Source: an uncultured Eubacteriales bacterium
Lineage (GTDB): Bacteria; Bacillota; Clostridia; Oscillospirales; Acutalibacteraceae
DNA length: 64,000 nucleotides
Reading direction: 5' to 3'
Assembly (NCBI GenBank): GCA_934525065.1
Contig: CAKSYX010000001.1
Location: 62,001 to 126,000, forward strand
Part shown: positions 43,045-51,517 of the stretch, one piece after another
Numbering within the stretch: the stretch's first letter is position 1
How the letters are laid out: each line of letters opens with the position of its first letter
Position numbers and translations under genes: made by a program
Notes under the pieces: model-generated
What the model saw: the letters and a program-made list of their open reading frames with translations, nothing else
Told to the model about the DNA's origin: nothing
Databases searched by the model: none

Positions 43045-43074
43045 CAAAAAAAATCAAGAGGCTCAAAGAGCCTC
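43045..43074 (-). terminator. Terminator at the end of the long 64-43 kb cluster
   Basis: GAGGCTC (43058-43064), AAA loop, GAGCCTC (43068-43074), with eight T on the minus strand afterwards. It overlaps the stop codon of the spoVM-like gene. Confidence 0.85.
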
Positions 43075-43156
43075 AGGATTCATCACTTTTAATTTTAAAA
43101 ATCAGCTTTAAAATACCTCTCAGTGCCTTCGGACTTCTGATAACGACAACCTTCAT
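43073..43156 (-). CDS. spoVM: Stage V sporulation protein M, 27 aa
   Basis: Tiny gene with a strong GGGAGGTAAGAGC ribosome site before ATG 43156. The product begins MKVVVIRSPKALRGILKLIF and ends KIKSDES: an amphipathic helix of the size of B. subtilis SpoVM (26 aa), sharing MK-x(4)-PK-x-L-x-GI-x-(R/K). SpoVM senses the convex forespore membrane and anchors the SpoIVA coat basement. The position after prpC-prkC-rsgA matches the B. subtilis locus. It is immediately followed by a terminator. Confidence 0.85.
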   Translation of the reverse strand: MKVVVIRSPKALRGILKLIFKIKSDES

Positions 43157-43186
43157 GCTCTTACCTCCCAAAAATAAGTAAGCGGC

Positions 43187-43342
43187 TCAGCGATTACCCG
43201 AACATGAAATCACGCCGAGAATGACAAGCATTATTGCAAGGATGAAAAGCATTATTTTAGTCGGAAAACAAAGCGCAAGCAAAAGTCCAGCGCCGAACGC
43301 GGCGAAAACCGCGCCTTTATTGGTGTTCCTGTGGCAAGACAT
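43187..43342 (-). CDS. 51-aa membrane protein
   Basis: MSCHRNTNKGAVFAAFGAGL begins a 51-residue protein with two hydrophobic segments (about 11-27 and 30-46). Such small proteins are common in clostridial genomes, function unknown. ATG 43342 follows GGGGATG; a longer frame from 43471 overlaps rsgA and is not supported. Lies between rsgA and spoVM where B. subtilis has rpe and thiN. Confidence 0.6.
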   Translation of the reverse strand: MSCHRNTNKGAVFAAFGAGLLLALCFPTKIMLFILAIMLVILGVISCSGNR

Positions 43343-43418
43343 CGAATCATCCCCGTCATAATATTTTGCCGAGTACCGCTGTTGCTCGGGCTCAATATCA
43401 TTATACGAGGAAACGAAA

Positions 43419-44303
43419 TTATTGTGAAAGTTCCCACTTTTTAATATTTTTAGCCTGATTGTAAAGTTCAATATAATTATCGTGGCGACTTTTGTTAATT
43501 ATACCCTTTTGAACCATTTCACAAATTTTGCAGCCCTTTTCGCCGATGTGTGCACATGAGGTAAATTTACACTGACCGATATATTCCTGAAACTCCGGAA
43601 AATAGAGCGCAAGTTCTTCCTTCAATATCGGGTCATTTGATATAAGGTCAAGCGATGAAAAACCGGCTGTGTCAATAATAAGGCCGTCGCCGACGTGGAA
43701 AATCTCAGCCTGGCGCGTTGTATGCCGTCCGCGTCCGAGCTTTGAACTGATTTCTGCAGTTGAAAGCGCAAGCGAAGGACACAGTGCATTTATAAGCGTT
43801 GACTTGCCTGCGCCTGAATTGCCTGTAAAGGCTGTGAGCTTGCCGGACAAAAGACTCATGATTTTTTCAAGGTCGCTTTTGTCTTCGGGCGAAACCGTGA
43901 ATATGCTGTATCCGGTGGTTTTATATATGTCAACAAATTCATCAGCCGAGGCAAGGTCGGTTTTTGAAAAAACTATAATCGGCGTAATTCCGTTACGCTC
44001 TGCAAGAGCTGTCATCTTGTCGATAACCAATGTGTTCGGTGCAGGCTCACACATCGAAACAACAAGAAGCAGGTTGTCGATATTGGCAACCGGAGGTCTG
44101 AGAAGAAAATTTTTTCTCTCATCAATTTCATCAATTGTATTTTCGGCGTTACTATTGACTGTAATAGAAACTTTGTCACCGGCAATTGGGCTTATTTTTT
44201 CGCGGCGGAAACGTCCCTTTGCCTTACATTCAAAAACTCCTTCGGCAGTTTCAACATAATAGAAACCGCCGATGCCTTTTAATATGATACCGTTTAGTTG
44301 CAT
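43419..44303 (-). CDS. rsgA: Ribosome small-subunit GTPase RsgA
   Basis: 294-aa circularly permuted GTPase that assists late 30S maturation. N-terminal OB domain (about 1-75), GTPase with the permuted order: FSKTDL, then GNSGAGKSTLINAL, then DTAGF, and a C-terminal zinc site (CKFTSCAHIGEKGC). Follows prkC, as in Bacillus (cpgA). Confidence 0.95.
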   Translation of the reverse strand: MQLNGIILKGIGGFYYVETAEGVFECKAKGRFRREKISPIAGDKVSITVNSNAENTIDEIDERKNFLLRPPVANIDNLLLVVSMCEPAPNTLVIDKMTALAERNGITPIIVFSKTDLASADEFVDIYKTTGYSIFTVSPEDKSDLEKIMSLLSGKLTAFTGNSGAGKSTLINALCPSLALSTAEISSKLGRGRHTTRQAEIFHVGDGLIIDTAGFSSLDLISNDPILKEELALYFPEFQEYIGQCKFTSCAHIGEKGCKICEMVQKGIINKSRHDNYIELYNQAKNIKKWELSQ

Positions 44304-44321
44304 GAAAACCTCTCAAAAGCT

Positions 44322-46208
44322 TTATTCGTCAATAACCGGAACGTTATCGGATGTTTGCGACGGAAGCGTTGTTTCGCGTCTCGTGCTCTCCGGTTTTGAG
44401 GTTGACGGTTCGGTCTTCGGCGAGGTTGGCTTTGTTGTTGTCGTGGTTGGCTTTGAGGTTGACGGTTCGGTCTTCGGAGCGGTGGTAGATTCCGTTGTCG
44501 ACTCAGTTGTGCTTTGTGTCGGAAGCTCACCCGTGCTGACATACACAGCGATTTTCGTTCCCGGTGCAACCTGTTGACCAATGTTTTCGTATCCGATTAT
44601 TGTTCCCTTTTTATCTGTGCTGCTGCGGTACTCGGTTCTGCCGGTATCAAGTTCAAGTCCGACCTCCTTGAGGGCTTTTTCAGCCTCGGAAACAGTCATG
44701 CCAATCAGGTTCGGAACATCAACGGGTTCGTCTTCGGCTGACGTTGCAACATAAAGCGTTATAAGAGAGCCTTCGGTGACCATCTTTCCGCGAGCAGGAC
44801 TGGTTTTAATAACAGTGCCGGTCTCGGCGGTCGTGCTTTTTGACTTTTCAATTTTGACGTCAAAATTCTTGCTTTTTAGGAAAGACTCGGCAGATGTATA
44901 TTCATATCCGTATACATCCGGAACCTCAACCTCATTTGAAACTTCTGAAATGTAAAGAGTAATTTTTCCACCGAGTTTGATCTTTCCGCTTTTCGGCGAT
45001 TGGTCAATAATTGTTCCGTTGGGCTTGTCGCTGGTTGAGTCTTTAAGACATTCAAACTCAAACTTACCCTTATATTCATCGGCATTCATAACGTCACTGA
45101 CAAAATTCATGCCGATAAGATTCGGAACATCAACCTTGCCTTTATCCGGAAGGACAAAAGCGATGATTACAATTGAAAACAAAATGAGAGCGCCCAAAAT
45201 TCCGCAGAGCAAACCGATTGTTCTACGCTTTGAAGCAGCTTCCTCCTCATTCACTGAAGATTTCGTTAAGACGGGTGACTTTTGTTCGGGAATTTCCGCT
45301 TCATTGAGCGGTGTGTTTGCAATCGGAATGTATTTTGTGGGCTGCCTATCAACAAAATATGAGTAGTCGAACTTGACGTTCGGATTTTTCTTGAATTCCG
45401 CAATGTCCATAAGCATTTCCGAAGCAGACTGATACCTGTCATTTGGATTCTTTTGCATAGCTCTGATGACAATCTGCTCAAGTCCGACGGGTATTTCCGG
45501 ATTAATTTCACGCGGCATAACAGGATCCTTCTGAAGCTGCATCAAAGCAACTGAAACAGCGTTATCGGACTGGAACGGCAATTTACCGGTGAGCATTTCA
45601 TAAAGAACAACGCCTGAGGAATAAAGATCGGTTTTTGCGTCAGTAATGCTGCCTTTTGCCTGCTCGGGGCTTATGTAATGAACAGAGCCTATCGCGCCTT
45701 CAGTCATTGTTCTGGTTTCGCTGCGGCTGAAGCGGGCAATTCCAAAATCCGTGACCTTAATAGTACCGTCAGAAACGAGAAGAATATTTTGGGGCTTTAT
45801 GTCACGGTGTACGATTCCTTTATCATGAGCGTGCTGAAGCGCTCTGAGAATCTGTGTAATAAAATAAATCGCCTCACGTATATCGAGCTTCCCCTGCTGT
45901 TCAATGTATTCTTTTAGCGTGATGCCTTCAACATATTCCATGACAATATACTGAAGGTTATCACCATAGCTGACATCATAAATCTTAACAATGTTCGGAT
46001 GAGAGAGGAGAGCAATCGCTTTTGACTCGTTTCTGAATCTGCGCCTGAAGTCCTCATTTCTCAAATATTCGTCCTTCAGTACCTTAACAGCAACAATTCT
46101 GTTATCAATACTGTCGAAAGCTTTATAAACAACGGCCATACCTCCGACACCGATAATTTCAATGATTTCATAGCGTCCGTCAAGCCTTTTTCCTACATAA
46201 TTTTCCAT
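44322..46208 (-). CDS. prkC: PASTA-domain Ser/Thr protein kinase
   Basis: 628-aa membrane kinase sensing muropeptides and involved in germination and cell-wall control. Kinase domain (about 8-275) with GVGGMAVVYKA, catalytic HRDIKPQNIL and DFGIARF; juxtamembrane region; one membrane helix (about 333-355); three PASTA domains (starting VDVPNLIGMNF, VEVPDVYGYEY and VDVPNLIGMTV); and an unusual Thr/Ser/Pro/Lys-rich tail of about 70 residues. ATG 46208 follows AAGGAGTG at the end of prpC. Confidence 0.95.
   Translation of the reverse strand: MENYVGKRLDGRYEIIEIIGVGGMAVVYKAFDSIDNRIVAVKVLKDEYLRNEDFRRRFRNESKAIALLSHPNIVKIYDVSYGDNLQYIVMEYVEGITLKEYIEQQGKLDIREAIYFITQILRALQHAHDKGIVHRDIKPQNILLVSDGTIKVTDFGIARFSRSETRTMTEGAIGSVHYISPEQAKGSITDAKTDLYSSGVVLYEMLTGKLPFQSDNAVSVALMQLQKDPVMPREINPEIPVGLEQIVIRAMQKNPNDRYQSASEMLMDIAEFKKNPNVKFDYSYFVDRQPTKYIPIANTPLNEAEIPEQKSPVLTKSSVNEEEAASKRRTIGLLCGILGALILFSIVIIAFVLPDKGKVDVPNLIGMNFVSDVMNADEYKGKFEFECLKDSTSDKPNGTIIDQSPKSGKIKLGGKITLYISEVSNEVEVPDVYGYEYTSAESFLKSKNFDVKIEKSKSTTAETGTVIKTSPARGKMVTEGSLITLYVATSAEDEPVDVPNLIGMTVSEAEKALKEVGLELDTGRTEYRSSTDKKGTIIGYENIGQQVAPGTKIAVYVSTGELPTQSTTESTTESTTAPKTEPSTSKPTTTTTKPTSPKTEPSTSKPESTRRETTLPSQTSDNVPVIDE
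44390..44490 (-). repeat. Internal repeat in the PrkC low-complexity tail
   Basis: A 20-odd-bp unit around GAGGTTGACGGTTCGGTCTT occurs twice about 64 bp apart and encodes K(T)EPSTSKP. It is coding, within prkC. Confidence 0.6.
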
Positions 46209-46222
46209 AAGCTGTTCACTCC

Positions 46223-46951
46223 TTAACACTTGACGGCAACAACAGTGATGTTGTCGCGCCCACCGTAATTGTTAGCGGCTTCAATATAATTATCACACAA
46301 TGCGTCAAAATCTGAATCAAGATATATTTTTAAAAGCTCCTCACTGCCGACAAGGCCGCTCAACCCGTCGGAGCAAAGAAGAATTACATCGCCGCTTTTT
46401 ACATCAATGTAATCAAAATCAATGTCTATGCTCTCCTCAACGCCTAATGCACGTGTTATGATATTTTTTATTGGATGATTCTCAAACTGCTCTTTTGTAA
46501 TCTGTCCCCTGTCAAGCATTTCCTGAACCAAGGAGTGATCTTTTGTAATCTGAGAAATCTCTCCCGAGCTGATTATGTAAGCACGGCTGTCTCCGACATG
46601 GGCTATGCAGGCAGTTGAATCTTTCACAACACAGGCAACGATTGTTGTTCCCATTCCGTGAACACTGTTGTCGGCCGCCGCCCTGTCAAAAACGGTCACG
46701 TTGGCCGTTGTGATTGCGGAGAGCAGCATATTTTCAACCGAAACACCTGACATTGAGCGATTATAGCTTTTTTCAATTTTTCTGCTGACCATGTCAGCGG
46801 CAAGAGAGCTTGCAAGCTTTCCGCCCAAAGCGCCGCCCATTCCGTCGCAAACAATGGCCCACACGGCACCATCTTCATATTTGCCGAAACGAAACGCGTC
46901 TTCGTTAGTTGTTCTGACGCGTCCTATATCGGAATTACCGACAATCTTCAT
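46223..46951 (-). CDS. prpC: PP2C-type Ser/Thr phosphatase
   Basis: 242-aa metal-dependent phosphatase, the partner that reverses PrkC phosphorylation. Signature motifs: SDIGRVRTTNEDAF, CDGMGGALGGKLAS, HVGDSRAY and GGRDNITVV, all metal-binding aspartates present. ATG 46951 follows GGAGGTG. It overlaps or abuts prkC. Confidence 0.95.
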   Translation of the reverse strand: MKIVGNSDIGRVRTTNEDAFRFGKYEDGAVWAIVCDGMGGALGGKLASSLAADMVSRKIEKSYNRSMSGVSVENMLLSAITTANVTVFDRAAADNSVHGMGTTIVACVVKDSTACIAHVGDSRAYIISSGEISQITKDHSLVQEMLDRGQITKEQFENHPIKNIITRALGVEESIDIDFDYIDVKSGDVILLCSDGLSGLVGSEELLKIYLDSDFDALCDNYIEAANNYGGRDNITVVAVKC

Positions 46952-46979
46952 ACGTTGTTTTCACCTCCGGTGAATATTA

Positions 46980-48017
46980 TCACTCCGTTGCTTTCTTGGC
47001 CTGACGACGAAGCTGGCCGCAGGAAGCATTTATATCACTGCCCAAGGTGCGCCGCACCGTAACATTGATTCTGCTTTTTTCAAGAATCCTTATGAAGGAA
47101 TCCATTCGTTCCTTGCTGCTCTTCACAAAGTCGCGTTCCTTGACCGAGTTGACCGGAATGAGGTTGACATGGCAAAGCATACCTTTGAGCTTTGAAGCGA
47201 GCAGACGCGCACATTCATCGCTGTCATTGACACCGCTTATCATCGCATACTCAAACGATATTCTCCGTCCGGTCGCCTTAATATAATCGTGGCAGGCAGA
47301 AAGCAGTGTATCAATGTTCCATTTTGAATTGACGGGCATTGTCTGATTTCTGATCTCGTCACTCGGCGCGTGAAGAGAAATTGAAAGCGTAAGCTGCAGC
47401 TTTTTTTCAAGCAGCTTATATATTCCGCTGACAACTCCGCAGGTTGAAAGGGAAATGTTCCTCATCCCGATGTTCTGTCCTTTTTCGTCACTGACAAGCT
47501 CAAGAAAACGCATAACGTTGTCAAAATTATCAAGCGGTTCGCCGACACCCATCATAACAACGTGAGAAATCTTAACAGACATATCCTTTTGCACTGCATA
47601 AATTTGAGATAGAATCTCTCCGGGCAGAAGATTACGTATGAAGCCCGCAATGCCCGAAGCGCAAAATTTGCACCCCATTTTGCAGCCAACCTGACTGGAA
47701 ACGCATATTGTGTATCCGTATTTATACTTCATAACAACGGATTCAATAAACTCCCCATCGTCAAGTTTAAACAGATACTTAGCCGTTCCATCATACACTG
47801 AAACCAACTTTTTTTCAATAGTGCAATCTGAAATACTGTAAAATTCTTTCAATTTTTCGCGCATGACTTTGGATATGTTTGTCATCTCATCGAAAGATGA
47901 AGCCATCTGCTTGTGAAGCCATGAGAAAATCTGCGAAGCGAGATATTGTTTCCCGCCGATTTTTTGGATATCGGCTTTTAACTCAGAGAGCGTCATTGAT
48001 TTTATGTCTTTTTTCAC
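46980..48017 (-). CDS. rlmN: 23S rRNA/tRNA adenine-C2 methyltransferase RlmN
   Basis: 345-aa radical SAM methyltransferase acting on A2503 of 23S rRNA and A37 of tRNA. The cluster motif CKMGCKFCASG lies near residue 112; GVGEPLDNFDNV and the catalytic C-terminal cysteine in DINASCGQLRRQ are present. Its start overlaps the rsmB stop by 4 bp. Confidence 0.96.
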   Translation of the reverse strand: MKKDIKSMTLSELKADIQKIGGKQYLASQIFSWLHKQMASSFDEMTNISKVMREKLKEFYSISDCTIEKKLVSVYDGTAKYLFKLDDGEFIESVVMKYKYGYTICVSSQVGCKMGCKFCASGIAGFIRNLLPGEILSQIYAVQKDMSVKISHVVMMGVGEPLDNFDNVMRFLELVSDEKGQNIGMRNISLSTCGVVSGIYKLLEKKLQLTLSISLHAPSDEIRNQTMPVNSKWNIDTLLSACHDYIKATGRRISFEYAMISGVNDSDECARLLASKLKGMLCHVNLIPVNSVKERDFVKSSKERMDSFIRILEKSRINVTVRRTLGSDINASCGQLRRQAKKATE

Positions 48018-49333
48018 GCATGATCCTTTCTTTCAAAAGCGGCAACAAAAAAACCGTCATTGTTATGTTCATCAGGAAAAAATGTAACAAAGTGTTCATT
48101 TTCGGTAATACCGAACGGATTCACAGAAACAAAGTCCTTATGGTTCCGTAAAAAGCGTTCACATACACCTTCGTTTTCACTTTTGTTCAGCGTACAAGTG
48201 GAATACACCAGTCTGCCAGAGTGCTTAACATATTTTGAACTGTTTTCAAGAATACTGTATTGGATATCCGGCAATGCGGCAAATTCACTTTTATCTTTAT
48301 ATTTAATTTCAGGCTTTTTTGAAATAATGCCAAGACCCGAGCACGGAACATCGCACAGGACTCTGTCTGCCTGTCCGAGCTTCGGCTCAAAAACAGAAGC
48401 GTTGCCGACAGCCGCGGTAATTATATCAATTCCAAGACGTTTCGCTCCTTTTTCAATCAAGTGAACGCGGCCTTCATAAAGGTCAAAGGCAAAAACCTTG
48501 CCGTTATTATTCATTATTTCTGCAATTGTGAAAGCCTTTCCGCCCGGGGCGCTGCATAAATCATAAACCGTCTCGCCTGCCTTGGCATCAAGTGCAATTG
48601 CACAAAGCTGAGATGTAATCCCCTGAACGTGAAAAAGGCCTTTTTTGAACTGAACTGTTTCATCAACAGCGGTGCCAGAAAGAGAAAGAACAAGACTGTT
48701 TCCGGCAGGACCATAGTCACATTTTACGCCGGCTTTTTCAAAACTATCCTTTAAATCGGCTGCTGTGGTTCGGAGTGTGTTTACACGCACGGTAATTTTG
48801 CTGTTACCAAGAGAATGTTTGAGAATCGAAAGCGTATTTTTCTCGCCGTATTCCGAAAGCCATTTTTCAATCAAATGTCCGGGACAAGAATATTTTACAC
48901 TCAAAAAGTTGATTTTATCGCCTGAATCCGGAAAAATAAAACCGTTTTTTGCAACCTTGCGCAAGATAGCATTTATAAGACCGGAGGAATAGGAAAAGCC
49001 ATTGCTTTTTGAAAGCTTTACGCTTTCGTTAACTGCAGCAGAATCCGGCACTCTCGAAGAAAAAAGCAACTGAAAGGCACCCAGCCGCAACGCCGTAAGA
49101 GGCTCGGGCTTCAGCTTTTTAAGAGGCTTTGAAAGATAAAGAGAAAGATTATAGTCAATAGTAATTCTGCGTTCAATCACGCCATATACCAGAGCTGCGG
49201 CAAAAGCCTTATCTCGTTTTTCAAGATTACTGTTTTTTAGTTCGGAATCTAACGCAAGGTTTGAATATGCTTTTTCTTTTTCAACTCTTAGAAGAACGGT
49301 ATAAGCCAATTGTCTTGCTGAATTTACCTTCAT
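48014..49333 (-). CDS. rsmB: 16S rRNA cytosine-C5 methyltransferase RsmB
   Basis: 439-aa enzyme for m5C967: N-terminal NusB-like domain (about 1-135), then a SAM methyltransferase with DLCSAPGGKAF, CDVPCSGLGI with one catalytic cysteine and YSTCTLNKSENE with the other. ATG 49333 is favoured; ATG 49345 is in frame but overlaps the upstream gene. Precedes rlmN, as in B. subtilis. Confidence 0.94.
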   Translation of the reverse strand: MKVNSARQLAYTVLLRVEKEKAYSNLALDSELKNSNLEKRDKAFAAALVYGVIERRITIDYNLSLYLSKPLKKLKPEPLTALRLGAFQLLFSSRVPDSAAVNESVKLSKSNGFSYSSGLINAILRKVAKNGFIFPDSGDKINFLSVKYSCPGHLIEKWLSEYGEKNTLSILKHSLGNSKITVRVNTLRTTAADLKDSFEKAGVKCDYGPAGNSLVLSLSGTAVDETVQFKKGLFHVQGITSQLCAIALDAKAGETVYDLCSAPGGKAFTIAEIMNNNGKVFAFDLYEGRVHLIEKGAKRLGIDIITAAVGNASVFEPKLGQADRVLCDVPCSGLGIISKKPEIKYKDKSEFAALPDIQYSILENSSKYVKHSGRLVYSTCTLNKSENEGVCERFLRNHKDFVSVNPFGITENEHFVTFFPDEHNNDGFFVAAFERKDHA

Positions 49334-49337
49334 AGCA

Positions 49338-50024
49338 TTAATCATCCCTTGACCTGAACCTGAGAATCAGTCTCAAAAGAGACATGATTGAAACAATAAG
49401 CGCTGCAACATAGGTCATTGCGGCGGCTGTGAGAACCTTTCTTGTTCCTTTCTGCTCATCAAAGCTAAGCATCCCGGTTTCATCAATGACTTTCATTGCT
49501 CTTGCGCTTGCATTGAATTCAATCGGCAGGGTGACAAGCTGAAACAGCACAACAGCAGCAAAAAGAATTATACCGATGTCAACGAGTACTCCGAAATTCA
49601 GGAAGTATCCGATTACAGCAAGCCATATTCCGGCCGAAGAGCCTATATTAGCGAATGGAAGAATCGCATTGCGAACCTTTATCGGTGAATAATTCTGCGC
49701 GTGCTGTGCGGCGTGTCCGGCTTCATGGCAGGCTATGCCGACCGCAGCTATTGAAGAACCGGAAAATACTTTTGAAGAAAGGCGAATAACGTTTGTTCGC
49801 GGATCATAATGATCTGTCAGTTCACCGTTTATCGGTTCAATTCTGACGTTATTTATTCCGTAATACGAGAGAACCCTTGCCGCTGCTGCCGCACCGGTAA
49901 TGTTCCCTGAATTGCGAATTTTAGACATTCTTTTATATGTGCCTTTGACACTAATTTGCGCAATAACCGAGAGAATGAGCGCAGGCACAACAAGAATCAG
50001 ATAGTAATAGTCATACCAAATCAT
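49338..50024 (-). CDS. Membrane zinc metallopeptidase (YugP type)
   Basis: 228-aa protein with an N-terminal membrane helix (about 5-24), zinc motif ACHEAGHAAQHAQN near residue 95 and three further hydrophobic helices (about 120-160 and 205-222). This is the DUF2343/YugP neutral zinc metallopeptidase family; substrate unknown. It lies between fmt and rsmB, where B. subtilis has no gene of this type. Confidence 0.88.
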   Translation of the reverse strand: MIWYDYYYLILVVPALILSVIAQISVKGTYKRMSKIRNSGNITGAAAAARVLSYYGINNVRIEPINGELTDHYDPRTNVIRLSSKVFSGSSIAAVGIACHEAGHAAQHAQNYSPIKVRNAILPFANIGSSAGIWLAVIGYFLNFGVLVDIGIILFAAVVLFQLVTLPIEFNASARAMKVIDETGMLSFDEQKGTRKVLTAAAMTYVAALIVSIMSLLRLILRFRSRDD

Positions 50025-50036
50025 GACTTGCCTCCT

Positions 50037-50969
50037 TTATTTTCCAAGAACGGTCCCAACGGATATCTGCCTTCCGTTTATAAACGAAGCGGCATCCATC
50101 CTCTTTTTTCCTTCAAGCTGAAGTTCAAGCAATTCCACGCAGTGACCGTCGCCGCAGCTTACGGCAATTCCGTTATGCGTATCGACAACAGTTCCGGGAA
50201 CGCTGTTTGCTTTTTTATCGCTCAAAACAGACCTGTGGATTTTTAAAATCTTACCGCCGAGTTTTGTATATGCGCCCGGCCAACTGTAAAGACCTCTGAT
50301 TTTATTGTGAACAGCAAACGCACTTTGACTCCAGTCAATTTCGCCCTCTTCTTTTGAAAGAAGGCCGGCGTGAGTTGCTTCGGCTTCATTTTGTTTAATT
50401 GGCTTCAACTCGCCTTTTTCAAGCAAGTCAATCGTCTCAATAAGTACCTCGGCGCCGAGAACAGAAAGCTTTTCAAACATTTCAAGCGTTGTATCGTTTA
50501 TACCAATGGGTATTTTTTTGACAAGCAAAATATCACCTGTATCAACGCCTTCATCCATTTGCATTGAAGTTACTCCGGTTTCTTTATCACCGTTCAATAC
50601 GCTGTGATGGATAGGAGAAGCACCGCGGTACTTTGGAAGAATAGATGCGTGAATGTTGATACAGCCGTACTTCGGATATGCCAAAAAGTCAGGCGGAAGA
50701 ATTTTGCCGTATGCAATTACGATAACAAGCTCCGGCTGCAGCTCCCTTAAAAGCTCGACTCCCTTCCCGTTCTTGAGAGAAGCCGGCTGAAAAACCGGTA
50801 AATTGTGTTTGAGAGCTTCAACCTTAACATCGGGCATTTTAAGCTGCTGCTTTCTTCCGACGGGCTTATCGGGCTGGCAAAAAACGCCGACAACCTCATG
50901 CTTTGATTCAACAAGTGCCTTCAGACATTCAACCGAAAAATCCGGCGTTCCCATAAAAACTATACGCAT
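50037..50969 (-). CDS. fmt: Methionyl-tRNA formyltransferase
   Basis: 310-aa enzyme that formylates initiator tRNA. MRIVFMGTPDFSVECLKALV start, FCQPDKPVGRKQ, and the catalytic segment NIHASILPKYRGASPIH with Asn/His; a C-terminal OB-like tRNA-binding domain follows. Pairs with def immediately upstream. Confidence 0.97.
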   Translation of the reverse strand: MRIVFMGTPDFSVECLKALVESKHEVVGVFCQPDKPVGRKQQLKMPDVKVEALKHNLPVFQPASLKNGKGVELLRELQPELVIVIAYGKILPPDFLAYPKYGCINIHASILPKYRGASPIHHSVLNGDKETGVTSMQMDEGVDTGDILLVKKIPIGINDTTLEMFEKLSVLGAEVLIETIDLLEKGELKPIKQNEAEATHAGLLSKEEGEIDWSQSAFAVHNKIRGLYSWPGAYTKLGGKILKIHRSVLSDKKANSVPGTVVDTHNGIAVSCGDGHCVELLELQLEGKKRMDAASFINGRQISVGTVLGK

Positions 50970-50979
50970 TCAAACCACC

Positions 50980-51465
50980 TCAATTATTTCTGCTCATATG
51001 CCTGATTTCTTCTTCTGTAAGCATTTTTTTGACCCTGTCGGTAAAAATAATTCCGTCAAGGTGATCAATTTCATGACAGAAGCAACGCGCCTTCAGCCCT
51101 TCACCCTTATACATGTGCCAGCGTCCGTTCCTGTCCTGAGCACGGACCTTGACAAAATTCGGTCTGCAAACAATGCCCCATTTTTCGGGCAGTGAAAGGC
51201 AGCCTTCCTGCCCTTCCTGTTCACCTTCGGTTTCAACAATTTCCGGGTTAATCAGTTCAAGGGGTTCGGCGTCGTCAACGTCAACAATGACAATTCTCCT
51301 GAGAATTCCGACCTGAACTGCCGCAAGTCCGACACCGTCGGCCTTTTTGAGCGTTTCCTTCATGTCGTCAAGAAGCATTGCGAGTTTCTCATCGAATTTT
51401 TCAACCCTTCTGCTGGTTTTTCTCAAAACCGGATCTTCAACCGTAACAATATTTCTGATAGCCAT
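50980..51465 (-). CDS. def: Peptide deformylase
   Basis: 161-aa metalloenzyme that removes the N-formyl group. The three active-site motifs are GVGLAAVQVG (motif 1), EGCLSLP (motif 2) and HEIDHLDG (motif 3). 10 bp before fmt. GGAGGCAAAAAAC precedes ATG 51465. Confidence 0.97.
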   Translation of the reverse strand: MAIRNIVTVEDPVLRKTSRRVEKFDEKLAMLLDDMKETLKKADGVGLAAVQVGILRRIVIVDVDDAEPLELINPEIVETEGEQEGQEGCLSLPEKWGIVCRPNFVKVRAQDRNGRWHMYKGEGLKARCFCHEIDHLDGIIFTDRVKKMLTEEEIRHMSRNN

Positions 51466-51517
51466 GTTTTTTGCCTCCTGCCGAATCGCACTTTTAAATA
51501 GGGTGCGGTATAATAAT

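Noticed and set aside
43669..44259. 196-codon plus-strand frame
   Set aside because: Antisense to rsgA, no ribosome site, no domain.
44390..44490. Short direct repeats that could suggest a CRISPR or VNTR
   Set aside because: Only two imperfect copies, in frame within the Thr/Pro-rich tail of PrkC; no spacer-repeat array and no cas genes.
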